Of a stretch of DNA of 64,000 bases, positions 52,294-61,055 are shown piece by piece. The position numbers and the translations under genes were made by a program. The stretch covers positions 1-64,000 of the forward strand of contig JAFVXW010000016.1 in assembly GCA_017500935.1 (NCBI GenBank), in the 5' to 3' direction. Positions within the stretch are counted from its first letter, which is position 1. Each line of letters opens with the position of its first letter. The notes beneath the pieces were generated by a model, which was not told the DNA's origin, ran no database searches, and worked only from the letters and a program-made list of their open reading frames with translations. Source of the stretch: Lachnospiraceae bacterium. Its GTDB lineage: Bacteria; Bacillota; Clostridia; Lachnospirales; Lachnospiraceae.

Positions 52294-52500
52294 ATGAGCA
52301 AAACATTAGATTATCTTGCGCTGATCGTGGTGTTTATCGGTGCGCTCAACTGGGGTCTGATCGGGCTGTTCCGGCTGGATTTGGTGAGATTGATCTTTGG
52401 TGATATGACCTGGATCAGCCGAATCATCTATATCCTGGTTGGTATTTGCGGTATCTATCTGCTGACTTTCCTGGGAAGAGTCGGTGAAGACAACGCATAA
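52294..52500 (+). CDS. DUF378 membrane protein
   Basis: A 68-residue protein with two membrane helices (about 6-26 and 41-62) and the family hallmark LNWGLIGLF. DUF378 proteins are common small membrane proteins of unknown function in Firmicutes. AAAGGAGG lies 7-8 bases before the ATG at 52294. It is followed by a G-rich imperfect hairpin and T-run (about 52508-52553), probably a terminator. Confidence 0.9.
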   Translation: MSKTLDYLALIVVFIGALNWGLIGLFRLDLVRLIFGDMTWISRIIYILVGICGIYLLTFLGRVGEDNA

Positions 52501-52506
52501 ATGACG

Positions 52507-52553
52507 AAAAAGCGGGGCTTTTCGCAGGGCATGCGGGGGGCTTCGTTTTTTTG
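52507..52553 (+). terminator. Imperfect terminator after the DUF378 gene
   Basis: CGAAAAAGC / GCTTTTCG pair around GGG, then a second G-rich arm GGGGGGCTTCG and a run of seven T. Stem choice is ambiguous. Confidence 0.5.
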
Positions 52554-52579
52554 GAAAATTAAAAGACAGGAGTGATAGT

Positions 52580-53704
52580 ATGAAAAAAGGGAAGGCATTG
52601 GTCAGACTGGTAGTGATGCTTGTATGTCTGGGTATTGTTTTTGCAGGCTGCGGCAATGAAAAGGAAGTACATTTGGAAAAGGATATGGTGCAGAAAGAGG
52701 AGGCGCTGCCGGAAACGGCAGGCGTTCCGGAGATGACTGAAATCCTGGAGACACCAGAACTTCAGGAGACGGAAGCAGGAGAGATGACGGAAGAGATCAC
52801 GGAAGAGGAAAGCACCTTGGAGTCAGAGGAAGAATCCGCTGGATTTGCAGAAAATCAAATTGATCCGTCTACATATGAAACCACCGTTTTTTGTACCACA
52901 GACCGTCTGAATGTGCGTACCGCTCCTTCCACAGAGTCTGAAATCATAACGGTGCTGGAACGGCGCTGTGAAGTACAGGTGATCGATGAGACAGACGGCT
53001 GGAGCCGGATTTTGTACGAGGATCAAATCTGCTATGTATCGGCGGAGTATCTGCGGCGGCAAGCAGAAGGAAAGAATGGATTTCTGATCGCAATAGACGC
53101 CGGACATCAGGCAAAGGGAAACAGCGAGAAAGAACCCATAGGCCCCGGCGCCGCTGAGATGAAGGCGAAGGTATCCGGCGGAACCACCGGAAAAACCAGC
53201 GGTCTGGCGGAATACGAACTGAATCTGCAGGTGGCCCTGAAGCTGCAGGAAGAGCTGGAAGCACGCGGCTATGAAGTGATCATGACACGTACCACCCATG
53301 ATGTTAATTTAAGTAATGCGCAGCGTGCCGCCATCGCCAATGAAGCCGGTGCGGATGCATTTGTCCGCATCCATGCCAACGGCGCAGAAAATACAGCGGC
53401 AAACGGTGCCATGACTATCTGCCAGACGGCACAGAATCCTTATAATGGCGCGCTTTATCAGGAAAGTAAGGCGTTGTCAGAGGCGGTTTTGGATGAAATG
53501 GTGAAATCCACCGGATGCAGAAGAGAAAAAGTTTGGGAAACCGATACCATGAGCGGTATCAACTGGTGCCAGACACCGGTGACTATCGTGGAAATGGGAT
53601 ATATGACAAATCCGGAGGAAGATTTAAAGATGGCATCCGAGGATTATCAGGATAAGATTGCGGTTGGCATTGCCAACGGAATTGATCTGTTTTTGGGAAA
53701 CTAA
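52580..53704 (+). CDS. Lipoprotein N-acetylmuramoyl-L-alanine amidase with SH3 domain
   Basis: A 374-residue exported peptidoglycan hydrolase that cleaves the amide between MurNAc and L-alanine. A lipoprotein signal ends at the lipobox VFAG-C24. A Glu/Thr-rich linker (about 30-90) follows, then an SH3b domain (about 95-155; TTDRLNVRTAPSTESEI) and an Amidase_3 domain (about 168-372) with zinc and catalytic residues in IDAGH, AEYELN, VRIHANG and VEMGYMTN. It ends one base before a long repeat array and has no terminator of its own. Confidence 0.94.
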   Translation: MKKGKALVRLVVMLVCLGIVFAGCGNEKEVHLEKDMVQKEEALPETAGVPEMTEILETPELQETEAGEMTEEITEEESTLESEEESAGFAENQIDPSTYETTVFCTTDRLNVRTAPSTESEIITVLERRCEVQVIDETDGWSRILYEDQICYVSAEYLRRQAEGKNGFLIAIDAGHQAKGNSEKEPIGPGAAEMKAKVSGGTTGKTSGLAEYELNLQVALKLQEELEARGYEVIMTRTTHDVNLSNAQRAAIANEAGADAFVRIHANGAENTAANGAMTICQTAQNPYNGALYQESKALSEAVLDEMVKSTGCRREKVWETDTMSGINWCQTPVTIVEMGYMTNPEEDLKMASEDYQDKIAVGIANGIDLFLGN

Positions 53705-53747
53705 GAAAGTAGCCATGAGGCAAGCATTTGAAGCATCATTTTACTTG

Positions 53748-54115
53748 GCTGATTCATTCATATCTGGAAAAAACATGATTTTGCATGCTGAAAATTGCCT
53801 GCGGATATGTCTGATTCATTCAATTTTGGAAAAAACACTTTTTTGATTGCTGAAAATTGCTGAAATTTGTTCTTGATTCATTCAAATATTAAAGAATTGT
53901 GGTTTTGTATGCCTGACTTATCTTCTGCGAGCATGCAAATATTAAATAAACTGAAATTTTGAATGATTTTGCAGCTATTCATAAAGTTTTTTGGCATGCA
54001 AATTAGAAAATAATGAAATTTTGTATGCTTTTGTGTCAGCCACGCGATTTTTCAGCATGCAGATATAAGAAAACGGGAATTTTGACTGCTTTGAATGTGA
54101 ATTTGTGCTGGCGGG
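53748..54115. repeat. Degenerate tandem array, period about 62 bp, centred on GCATGC
   Basis: The 473-base gene-free stretch between the amidase and the SIS gene is filled by about six diverged units. GATTCATTCA occurs at 53751, 53813 and 53875, exactly 62 bases apart; TGAAAATTGC at 53789 and 53851, 62 apart; GAAATTTTG at 53953, 54015 and near 54077, 62 apart; the palindrome GCATGC recurs near 53783, 53931, 53994 and 54055. One interval is about 53 bases. The stretch is AT-rich and contains no convincing gene. It is not a CRISPR array. Confidence 0.75.
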
Positions 54116-54131
54116 AATCAATATGCTGTAC

Positions 54132-54179
54132 AAAAAACGGGAAACCGACGCAAAATCGGCTTCCCGTTTTCAATTTTTT
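54132..54179. terminator. Bidirectional terminator at the end of the SIS operon
   Basis: Ten-bp stem AAAACGGGAA / TTCCCGTTTT (54134-54143 with 54161-54170) with an inner CCGA/TCGG helix. T-runs follow on both strands. It stops the minus-strand SIS-kinase-SIS transcript directly after its last codon. Confidence 0.88.
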
Positions 54180-54915
54180 ACCAGCCAAACTCGTCGTAAT
54201 GAGGCTCGATGATTGTCTTATTGTAATCGTTGCCGCCGGGGAAGTTTGCGCTCTTTAAGATGCCGGGGGTGATGCCCATTTCCAGAAGCTTTTCAACAGC
54301 TACGGAGGTAAGGCTCCACATGATGTAGTCGGAAGCGATGCCGGAAGCTGCTGCAAATCTTGCTTCGATGCCTTCTACCTCAAGCATTGCTTCTGCAGCA
54401 GGTGCGCAGTTGTCCAGAGTCAGGGTTGCAAACTCATACAGCTTTTTGCCGGAGGGATGTACGGGATCCACCTGCTGTGCGTATTCCATGCTGGTGAATG
54501 CGATAACCTTAACACCCATCTGCACAGCTTCGTAAGCCAGATCCACAACGGAAGCGGTTCTACCGGAAACAGAACTTACAAACAGTACATCACCGGGGCG
54601 GATGTTGGACTGCTGCAGTGCATATCTTGCAGCTGCCAGAGTCTGTCTTTCATAGCCGAGATCGGAACGGTCTCTTACGCGGGAAGGATTTTCAATTTCC
54701 ATCTTGTAGGAAAAATGCTTGTAGAAGATGGGGCCGCCGCCGCGGTAGATCAAGTCCATTTCGATGCTGTGGCAGATACCGGACAGGAAAATGCAGCCGC
54801 CGTTGGAAACACTTTCCGCTACCATATTGCCGGCCTTGATGATGTTTTCGGTCTGGGTATCTCTTACTTTTGCAAACAGTTTGTCAACTGCTTCCTGATA
54901 ACGATGCATTAACAT
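54178..54915 (-). CDS. SIS-domain protein A (phosphosugar isomerase/etherase type)
   Basis: A 245-residue sugar isomerase (SIS)-domain protein. It begins with helices (1-35), then GGCIFLSGICHSIEMD at the phosphosugar-binding strand, followed by SSVSGRTASVVDLAYEAVQMGVK and an AFTSMEYAQQVDPVHPSGKK block. It ends SANFPGGNDYNKTIIE. SIS proteins isomerise sugar phosphates, cleave MurNAc-6-phosphate or regulate sugar operons; there is no helix-turn-helix here, so an enzyme is likely. It is a clear paralogue of the 55996-56733 protein (shared HPSGK, SGRxA, SAN-xGGxxxN blocks). The spacing SIS-kinase-SIS suggests a phosphorylated amino sugar substrate. Confidence 0.86.
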   Translation of the reverse strand: MLMHRYQEAVDKLFAKVRDTQTENIIKAGNMVAESVSNGGCIFLSGICHSIEMDLIYRGGGPIFYKHFSYKMEIENPSRVRDRSDLGYERQTLAAARYALQQSNIRPGDVLFVSSVSGRTASVVDLAYEAVQMGVKVIAFTSMEYAQQVDPVHPSGKKLYEFATLTLDNCAPAAEAMLEVEGIEARFAAASGIASDYIMWSLTSVAVEKLLEMGITPGILKSANFPGGNDYNKTIIEPHYDEFGW

Positions 54916-54936
54916 GATGATTGTCTCCTTTGAAAA

Positions 54937-55902
54937 TTATATTTGCATTTCAAATCTGTACTGAGGGTAAAGGGTTTTAAACAGCTGGCGGGCGTTTTCG
55001 TCAAAATCGCCGTGCAGCATGTGATAGTGGCGGATCATGATTCCCACAATGGGCTCAAATTCCGGGATGCAGATGGGGCGTTTGGGACTTTGTGCATGGA
55101 TGCAGTCTGCAAAGGCATCAAAAAGAATGCGGTGACTGCGCCAGACACTGCCGGAAATGGTCATGGGAAGGCTGTCGGGCAGCTGTTTTTTACGGATTAA
55201 AGCGACTGCCTGTTTTCCGAGGATCAGACCGGTCTGTTTTAGAATTTCGCAGGCGATCCGGTCACCGGCAGAAGCGGCCTGTGATACCAAAGGCGCACAG
55301 GATGCCACCTGGGCTACCGGTGAAAAATCGGTGTTGTTATAAATAGAAAAAACAGCGTCATGAAAGCGTTCTTTTGGAAACCCAAAATGAGCGGCGATCA
55401 GCCCGGTCAGCATGGTGGGATCTCCGTAACCGCTGTTATCGGCAATGGCGGCGTTCATGGCATCCCGCGCCATCCAGTAGCCGCTGCCGGCATCCGAGAC
55501 GGAAGCACCGTAGCCGCCTTCGACATAAAACTGCCCCTGATAGAATGCTCCTACATTGGAACCGGTACCGGACAGGGTCATCATACCGTCACCAAAGATG
55601 CAGGCAGCATGCAGACCTGCTTCCAGTTCACCGAAAGAATTGATCTGTCTGATCTCGCAGGTCTTTTGCAGGAAATCCACAAATTCCTGATAAACAATGC
55701 CGTTGACAGAATCGATCACAGTCCCGGGAACCAGACCTAGCTCTTTTTGCATCTGTTCCATATTGTGCCGGACAAGTTCCGGAGAAGTTGTGTTGGTACG
55801 AAAGCTTCCCACACGGCTGATGGCTTTAGGGGTAAAATCGTCATCGTAGAGAATGCCCAAAACCTTGGTGCCGCCGGAATCGATTGCAAGATGATTAGCC
55901 AT
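54937..55902 (-). CDS. BadF/BadG-type N-acetylhexosamine kinase
   Basis: A 321-residue ASKHA-fold kinase of the BadF/BadG/BcrA/BcrD family, whose eukaryotic-type members phosphorylate N-acetylglucosamine. The phosphate-1 loop is IDSGGTKVLGI (6-16), the second LSGTGSNVGAF, and the adenosine-side motif SDAGSGYWMARDAM. No redox cluster cysteines of the reductase-activator type are present, so the kinase reading is preferred. GAGGA lies 7 bases before the ATG at 55902, and an upstream in-frame start would add 29 unlikely residues. It is flanked on both sides by SIS genes in one operon. Confidence 0.85.
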   Translation of the reverse strand: MANHLAIDSGGTKVLGILYDDDFTPKAISRVGSFRTNTTSPELVRHNMEQMQKELGLVPGTVIDSVNGIVYQEFVDFLQKTCEIRQINSFGELEAGLHAACIFGDGMMTLSGTGSNVGAFYQGQFYVEGGYGASVSDAGSGYWMARDAMNAAIADNSGYGDPTMLTGLIAAHFGFPKERFHDAVFSIYNNTDFSPVAQVASCAPLVSQAASAGDRIACEILKQTGLILGKQAVALIRKKQLPDSLPMTISGSVWRSHRILFDAFADCIHAQSPKRPICIPEFEPIVGIMIRHYHMLHGDFDENARQLFKTLYPQYRFEMQI

Positions 55903-55995
55903 AGAATGGTCCTCGCTGTAGTTTGGTATGCAGTCCGTCGGTCCCGCTGGAAAATCCTGCGGATTTCCCTGTAAAGCAGACCGACTCAATACTGT

Positions 55996-56733
55996 TTACA
56001 TGTAAAAGATGTTATTCTTATACTCCTCAAAGATCATTGCATTGTGTGCATCGCCGCCGTCAAGATTGGCACTCATGAAGACAGGAGGAACGATGCCGTC
56101 AGCGATCATCTGCTCTACCGCTTCAATGACAACAGCATTGATCAGGGCAGTGCCTACCGCAGTGGAGGTGGGGCCGATCTTTTCGGGAAGGCCTTCTAAG
56201 GTAACGGCAGCATCGCCTTTAACGCCGCAGTTGTCGATCACATAGTCACAAACTTCAAACAGGCGCTTGCCGGAAGGATGGCGGGAGGTTACCTGGGAAG
56301 AATATTCCAGATTGGTGATACATACGGTGTTGATGCCGACTTTTCCGGCTTCAATAGCCAGCTCCACGGGTGCATTGTTACGGCCGGATACGGAATGGAT
56401 GATCAGCAGGTCGCCTTCCTGCACGTGGTTCTGTTTCAGGATCGTGCGGCCCACTTCGGAAATTCGTTCCAGATCACTGGTCATGGTGATGGGGCGGGTA
56501 TTTAACATAAAGCCCGGGAAGAAAATGGGGTTGATCACTGCCAGACCGCCGGTGCGGTAAAAAACTTCCTCAGCCAGAATACCGGCGTGGGAGCAGCCAA
56601 AGACAAATACATTCTTTTTGGCTTCAATGGTCTTAGCCATAAGCTGTGCGACAGTCAGGATGGTTTCTTCCTGGGTGTTGTATGCTTTCTGGATACAGTC
56701 GGTTACGATGTTGATATAATTTTTTCCGTTCAT
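55996..56733 (-). CDS. SIS-domain protein B (phosphosugar isomerase/etherase type)
   Basis: A 245-residue SIS-domain protein, first gene of the minus-strand operon. The phosphosugar site is NVFVFGCSHAGILAEE followed by HSVSGRNNAPVELAIEAGKVG, TNLEYSSQVTSRHPSGKR and the C-terminal SANLDGGDAHNAM. It is similar in length and block order to the second SIS protein of the operon, so they arose by duplication and may form a heteromer or act on two related sugars. GGAGT lies about 8 bases before the ATG at 56733; a longer frame reading has no ribosome site. Promoter at 56788-56816. Confidence 0.87.
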   Translation of the reverse strand: MNGKNYINIVTDCIQKAYNTQEETILTVAQLMAKTIEAKKNVFVFGCSHAGILAEEVFYRTGGLAVINPIFFPGFMLNTRPITMTSDLERISEVGRTILKQNHVQEGDLLIIHSVSGRNNAPVELAIEAGKVGINTVCITNLEYSSQVTSRHPSGKRLFEVCDYVIDNCGVKGDAAVTLEGLPEKIGPTSTAVGTALINAVVIEAVEQMIADGIVPPVFMSANLDGGDAHNAMIFEEYKNNIFYM

Positions 56734-56765
56734 AAAACCGTACTCCTTTATCTGGATACATTGAT

Positions 56766-56783
56766 ATGGGAAAAACTTCCCAT
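56766..56783. promoter_or_regulatory. Dyad near the SIS operon transcription start
   Basis: A perfect seven-bp inverted repeat ATGGGAA / TTCCCAT around four bases, located about where the minus-strand transcript should begin. It is a candidate operator or 5' hairpin. Confidence 0.45.
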
Positions 56784-56787
56784 TCCA

Positions 56788-56816
56788 ATTGTACTGGATT
56801 ATGGTTCCGAAAACAA
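56788..56816 (-). promoter_or_regulatory. Promoter of the SIS-kinase-SIS operon
   Basis: On the minus strand TTGTTT, 17-base spacer, TACAAT. It lies about 55 bases before the first SIS gene, in the divergent region shared with the DUF4838 genes. Confidence 0.65.
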
Positions 56817-56847
56817 TTCCCTTTTTTTGCGCTGCGGCATTTTTGGA

Positions 56848-56876
56848 TTGTATCATGAAAGATATTTTACTATAAT
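56848..56876 (+). promoter_or_regulatory. Promoter of the DUF4838 operon
   Basis: TTGTAT, 17-base spacer, perfect TATAAT. The predicted start lies within the inverted repeat CCAACAGG / CCTGTTGG (56881-56888 with 56899-56906), a candidate operator or leader hairpin. Confidence 0.72.
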
Positions 56877-56880
56877 GAAG

Positions 56881-56906
56881 CCAACAGGGAGTTCTGTGCC
56901 TGTTGG
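56881..56906. promoter_or_regulatory. Dyad at the start of the DUF4838 transcript
   Basis: Eight-bp arms CCAACAGG / CCTGTTGG with a ten-base loop at about +1 of the plus-strand promoter. It has no T-run and lies 15 bases before the ribosome site. Confidence 0.5.
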
Positions 56907-56934
56907 TATTTCTTTACTCTCAGGAGGAATGGAT

Positions 56935-58695
56935 ATGACAGAATTTTTGATCAGAAATAAGGGAAAACTCTGCGGTATTTGTGTTGCATCGGCAGCGCCT
57001 GCGACAGCCCTAACCGCAGCAGGTGAGCTTGTCAGATATTTAAGCATGCAAAGCGGCATGAATCTGACTTTTTACTGCGGAAATCCCAAGACAGGTGATA
57101 TTTGCATCGGTGCTGAAAGTGGGGACTGCGGCGCAGATGAACTCAGACTTAAGGTGAGAGATGGTATTTTATGGATTGACGGCGGCAAACGCGGCATTAT
57201 TTACGGCGTTTATGAACTGCTGGAACGGCTGGGATTCCGCTTCCTGACTGCCGACTGCGATGTGATCCCCAAAGGGGAAGTGCTGGCAGCTGCGGGAGAT
57301 CTTCAGGTTGTCCAGAAGCCTGTTTTTGAATACCGGTGCACCAGCTGGCGGGAAGCAAACGTAAAAAGTGCTCCCAGAATGCGCCTGAATGCGGTGCTGG
57401 ATCATGAGATCCCGGAAAGTTTTGGCGGCAGCATCAATTATGAGGGAGCTTTTGTACATACCTTTGGCGATCTGGCGGAAATGGAAAAGATCGACGGCGA
57501 ATATACGGACAGACAGCCCTGTCTGACCGATGAAAAGACATTTCAGACTGTAATAAAAAACATCCGCAAACGATTGAAGGCCAATCCTGCGGCGGGTATA
57601 ATCTCTGTTTCCCAGAATGATTCCCATCCCGGCGTGGGCGGCTGCAGCTGTCCCAACTGTAAGGCGATAGACGATGCGGAAGGAACTCCCATGGGTTCCC
57701 TGCTGCATTTTGTCAACAGAGTGGCAGCCGAGCTGGAACCGGAATTTCCCAATCTGGCCATCGATACGCTTTCCTATGCATATACCCAGAAGACAACGGC
57801 GCATATGGATGCCCGTGACAATGTGATCATCCGTCTGTGCGCATCCGGAAAAGCGGTTGCTTATCCGCTTGAACAGGAAGATCTCGGATTTACGGAAAGT
57901 CTGCGCAACTGGGCAAAACACTGCAAGCGTATTTATATCTGGGATTATACCACCAATTTCAGAAGCTATCACAATCCTTTCCCCAACTTTGGCATTCTGC
58001 GTCAAAATGCGCTTTTATTTGCCGAAAATAATGTAAAGGGCGTGTTTGAACAGGGGAATCATCAGACCACAAACGGCGAATTCGGTGCGCTGCGTGCGTA
58101 TCTGTTCGGCAAGCTTTTGTGGAATCCTTACATGAGTGAAGAGGAATATCAGAAGCATATCAATGAATTTCTGGAAGGCTATTACGGCGCAGGCTGGCAG
58201 CATATCCGAAGCTTTTTTGACAGACTCCACAGGGCAGCGCAGGGAGATCATTCCGGTATCAATTTCGTGGATCCTTCCAAGCGTTTTACAGACCCGGATC
58301 TGGAAGGCACACATGAGCAAAAAGCAGCCTCTTTCCTGAAAAAAGCCCGCGAAGAATTTGCGGCAGCCATGGAAGCGGCTGATGAAGTACAGAGAAACCG
58401 TATCAAACAAAGCGAGATTCAGCTGGATGTTTATGAATGGTATCTTTGCTTAGGAAAACTGAATGCTGCCGAGGCGGCAGAAAAAACGGAAAAACAGCAG
58501 GCAGAATGGGAAAAAGCACGTCAGGCGCTGTATACCGCAGGTGCCAATCTGTATGCCCATGTACTGCCCTTTGGCATTACGCTGATGTATGAAGATATTT
58601 TCCATCGGACCGTATTTTTGACGGAAATGCCTGATTTTACAGCGCATCCTTTCTCATGGGGAAATAAAAACCCGGACAGAGACATCATATTATAA
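56935..58695 (+). CDS. DUF4838 protein, glycosidase-like (first copy)
   Basis: A 586-residue protein. Residues 1-125 match the small alpha/beta domain found before GH20/GH67 catalytic domains (ALTAAGELVRYL, DGGKRGIIYGVYELLERLG). Residues about 150-430 are the DUF4838 region, a TIM-barrel-like domain related to hexosaminidases: IISVSQNDSHPG, a CxCxxC cluster (GCSCPNCKAIDD), GSLLHFVNRVAAELE, IYIWDYTTNFRSYHNPFPN and GVFEQGNHQTTNGEFG. No signal peptide, so it should act on imported sugars. AGGAGG lies 7 bases before the ATG at 56935. It is tandem to a paralogue 14 bases downstream. Confidence 0.85.
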   Translation: MTEFLIRNKGKLCGICVASAAPATALTAAGELVRYLSMQSGMNLTFYCGNPKTGDICIGAESGDCGADELRLKVRDGILWIDGGKRGIIYGVYELLERLGFRFLTADCDVIPKGEVLAAAGDLQVVQKPVFEYRCTSWREANVKSAPRMRLNAVLDHEIPESFGGSINYEGAFVHTFGDLAEMEKIDGEYTDRQPCLTDEKTFQTVIKNIRKRLKANPAAGIISVSQNDSHPGVGGCSCPNCKAIDDAEGTPMGSLLHFVNRVAAELEPEFPNLAIDTLSYAYTQKTTAHMDARDNVIIRLCASGKAVAYPLEQEDLGFTESLRNWAKHCKRIYIWDYTTNFRSYHNPFPNFGILRQNALLFAENNVKGVFEQGNHQTTNGEFGALRAYLFGKLLWNPYMSEEEYQKHINEFLEGYYGAGWQHIRSFFDRLHRAAQGDHSGINFVDPSKRFTDPDLEGTHEQKAASFLKKAREEFAAAMEAADEVQRNRIKQSEIQLDVYEWYLCLGKLNAAEAAEKTEKQQAEWEKARQALYTAGANLYAHVLPFGITLMYEDIFHRTVFLTEMPDFTAHPFSWGNKNPDRDIIL

Positions 58696-58709
58696 GGAGG
58701 AAACAGGAA

Positions 58710-60446
58710 ATGAATTTTATCATCAGTCAAAACAACAAAATCTGTAATATCTGTATCGCGGACGGTGCACCTGAAACTGCGCTGACAGCGGCAGGCGAGC
58801 TGGTCAGGGTATTTGCGGCACAGTGCGGAAAGACTGCGAAGATTTATTGTGGAAATCCCCAAACAGGAGATATCTGTCTGGGCGCGAAAAGTGCGGACTG
58901 TGGTTTGGATGAACTGCGCATCAAGGCAGCTGACGGCATTTTGTGGATTGACGGCGGCAAACGCGGTATTATTTACGGTGCCTATGAGCTGTTGGAGCAG
59001 CTGGGCTGCCGCTTTTTTGCAGAAGACTGTGAGGTGCTTCCTGTCAAAGAGACGCTTGCTGTCAGCAGTGATTTACATATTGTCCAGAAGCCTGTTTTTG
59101 AATATCGCAGCACAAGCTGGAAAGGGGCGACCGTCGGCATGGCACCCAAGCTGCGCTTAAATACCTGCCATTTTGGTTCCATTCCCGAAAGCTTCGGCGG
59201 CGGTCTGCATTATCAGGGCTTTGTACATACCCTCGGCGATTTGTCCGAAATGGAAAAAATCAACGGCGAATACACTGACCGTCAGCCCTGTCTGACCGAT
59301 GAAAAAGTATTTCAGAATGTAGTAAAAAATCTGCGCAAAAAACTGGCAGAAGATCCCACAGCAGCCATTGCGTCTGTATCCCAGAATGACAGCCATGAAT
59401 GGGGCAGAGGCTGCAGCTGTGAAAAATGTAAGGCACTGGACGATGCGCAAGGCACACCCATGGGTTCCCTGCTTCCTTTTGTAAACCGTGTGGCAGAAGA
59501 ACTGGAAGCGGACTATCCCGATCTTGCCATTGATACGCTTGCTTACCGTTATACCAGAAAAGCACCTGCAACTTTAAAGGCGCGCCACAACGTGATCGTG
59601 CGCCTGTGCAGCATTGAATGCTGTTTCTCTCATCCCATCGCGGAATGCAGTGCTTCCACCGATAAAGTTGAGGACGGCAGTTTCGCGGACTGCTTAAGAG
59701 AGTGGGCAAAACACTGTGACCGTATTTATATCTGGGACTATACCACCAATTTCCAGAGTTATCACAACTGTTTCCCCAATTTCAATGTACTGCGTCAGAA
59801 TGTGCGTTTCTTTGCGGAGAATAATGTACGCGGCCTGTTTGAACAGGGAGACGGTCAGACAACCAATGGCGAGTTTGGACCGCTTCGTACCTATCTGCTG
59901 GCAAAACTGATGTGGGATCCTTATATGAGTGAAGAAACCTATCAGAATCACATTGATGAATTCATGGCGGCTTATTATGGGGTCGGCTGGAAAAATATCC
60001 GCCGTTTCTTTGACCGCATGCAGGCTGCAGCAAAGGATGTGCATTTCGGCATTTATTTTAAAGATCCCACCGCATACTTTGTGGATCCTGAAATCGAAGG
60101 AACACGTGAAGAAAAAGCGGCATCTTTCCTGGAAAAAGGCCGTGCGGATTTTGCGGCTGCGCTTGCGTCTGCGGATGCAAAACAGGCGGAGCATATCAAC
60201 CGCGCCCAGATTCAGCTGGATCTGTATGAATGGTATCTGCTTAACGGCAAATTGCAGACACTTGCGCAGGATGACCCGGCAAAGAAGGAAGTGGAGGCAG
60301 AGCTTTACACGGTTGGTGCCAATCTGTATGCCCATGCGATAACCTACGGCATTTTCAGCATGTTTGAATATTGGAAAACCCCCACACTGATCCAGAAGGT
60401 TCCGGACTTTCTGTCAGAGCCTGCAGAATGGGGACTGGTGTTATAA
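58710..60446 (+). CDS. DUF4838 protein, glycosidase-like (second copy)
   Basis: A 578-residue paralogue of the preceding protein, with roughly half of positions identical by eye: ALTAAGELVRVF, DGGKRGIIYGAYELLEQLG, ASVSQNDSHEWG, GCSCEKCKALDD, IYIWDYTTNFQSYHNCFPN, GLFEQGDGQTTNGEFG. It has a longer loop around residue 300-318 (IECCFSHPIAECSASTDKVE) than the first copy, which may alter the active-site rim. No signal peptide. AAGGAGGAAAC precedes the ATG. It ends 3 bases before the CadD-like gene. Confidence 0.85.
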   Translation: MNFIISQNNKICNICIADGAPETALTAAGELVRVFAAQCGKTAKIYCGNPQTGDICLGAKSADCGLDELRIKAADGILWIDGGKRGIIYGAYELLEQLGCRFFAEDCEVLPVKETLAVSSDLHIVQKPVFEYRSTSWKGATVGMAPKLRLNTCHFGSIPESFGGGLHYQGFVHTLGDLSEMEKINGEYTDRQPCLTDEKVFQNVVKNLRKKLAEDPTAAIASVSQNDSHEWGRGCSCEKCKALDDAQGTPMGSLLPFVNRVAEELEADYPDLAIDTLAYRYTRKAPATLKARHNVIVRLCSIECCFSHPIAECSASTDKVEDGSFADCLREWAKHCDRIYIWDYTTNFQSYHNCFPNFNVLRQNVRFFAENNVRGLFEQGDGQTTNGEFGPLRTYLLAKLMWDPYMSEETYQNHIDEFMAAYYGVGWKNIRRFFDRMQAAAKDVHFGIYFKDPTAYFVDPEIEGTREEKAASFLEKGRADFAAALASADAKQAEHINRAQIQLDLYEWYLLNGKLQTLAQDDPAKKEVEAELYTVGANLYAHAITYGIFSMFEYWKTPTLIQKVPDFLSEPAEWGLVL

Positions 60447-60449
60447 AAA

Positions 60450-61037
60450 ATGATCGCAGCAGCAGTCACATCTGTTCTTTCTTTTATCAGCACGAATATT
60501 GATGACATTTTTATTCTGATGCTGTTTTTTGCGCAGGAAACGAAGCCGTGCAGAAAAAGGCAGATCGTATACGGACAGTATCTGGGGATTTTTTCCACGG
60601 TGGCAGTCAGTATGGCAGGCGCATGGATCTTAAAACTGATTTCTCTTGAGAGACTCCATTTTCTGGGACTGGTGCCCCTGGGAATGGGAATCCGGGAAAT
60701 TGTGGTGTATTTTAAGGGAGAAACACAGGAACAGGACGAAGAAAAGCTGCCTTTGAAGGAGAACAGAAAACCGCTTTTTTCCGTGATGTTTCTGGCGATT
60801 GCCAACGGAGCCGACAACGTGGGGGTGTATATCCCTTTATTGGCCGGGTATCAGACCGGACAGCTGGTGATCTTTTGCATTGTGTTTGCAGTGATGATCC
60901 GGCTGTGGTGCCGGATAGCGGAACGAATCGTTTCCCTGGAAGCTCTGGGCGGTTTTCTGAGAAAATACAGACATGTGATCGTACCTGTCGTTTTGATCGG
61001 ACTGGGAATTTCTATTCTGACAGGTTCTCTTTTTTGA
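60450..61037 (+). CDS. CadD-family membrane transporter
   Basis: A 195-residue integral membrane protein of the cadmium-resistance transporter family (LysE superfamily). The hallmark N-terminal STNIDDIFILMLFF and the second repeat ANGADNVGVYIPLLAGY are both present, with about five or six membrane helices. Family members export cadmium or quaternary ammonium compounds, but function is often assumed rather than tested. It starts 3 bases after the second DUF4838 stop and is probably translationally coupled, which would be an odd place for a metal pump. It may export something made by the sugar pathway. No ribosome site of its own is evident. Confidence 0.82.
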   Translation: MIAAAVTSVLSFISTNIDDIFILMLFFAQETKPCRKRQIVYGQYLGIFSTVAVSMAGAWILKLISLERLHFLGLVPLGMGIREIVVYFKGETQEQDEEKLPLKENRKPLFSVMFLAIANGADNVGVYIPLLAGYQTGQLVIFCIVFAVMIRLWCRIAERIVSLEALGGFLRKYRHVIVPVVLIGLGISILTGSLF

Positions 61038-61055
61038 AGTTCATAAAGTGATGTA

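Noticed and set aside
53748..54115. CRISPR array
   Set aside because: The repeats are strongly diverged, there is no constant repeat with unrelated spacers of uniform size, and no cas gene is in the window.
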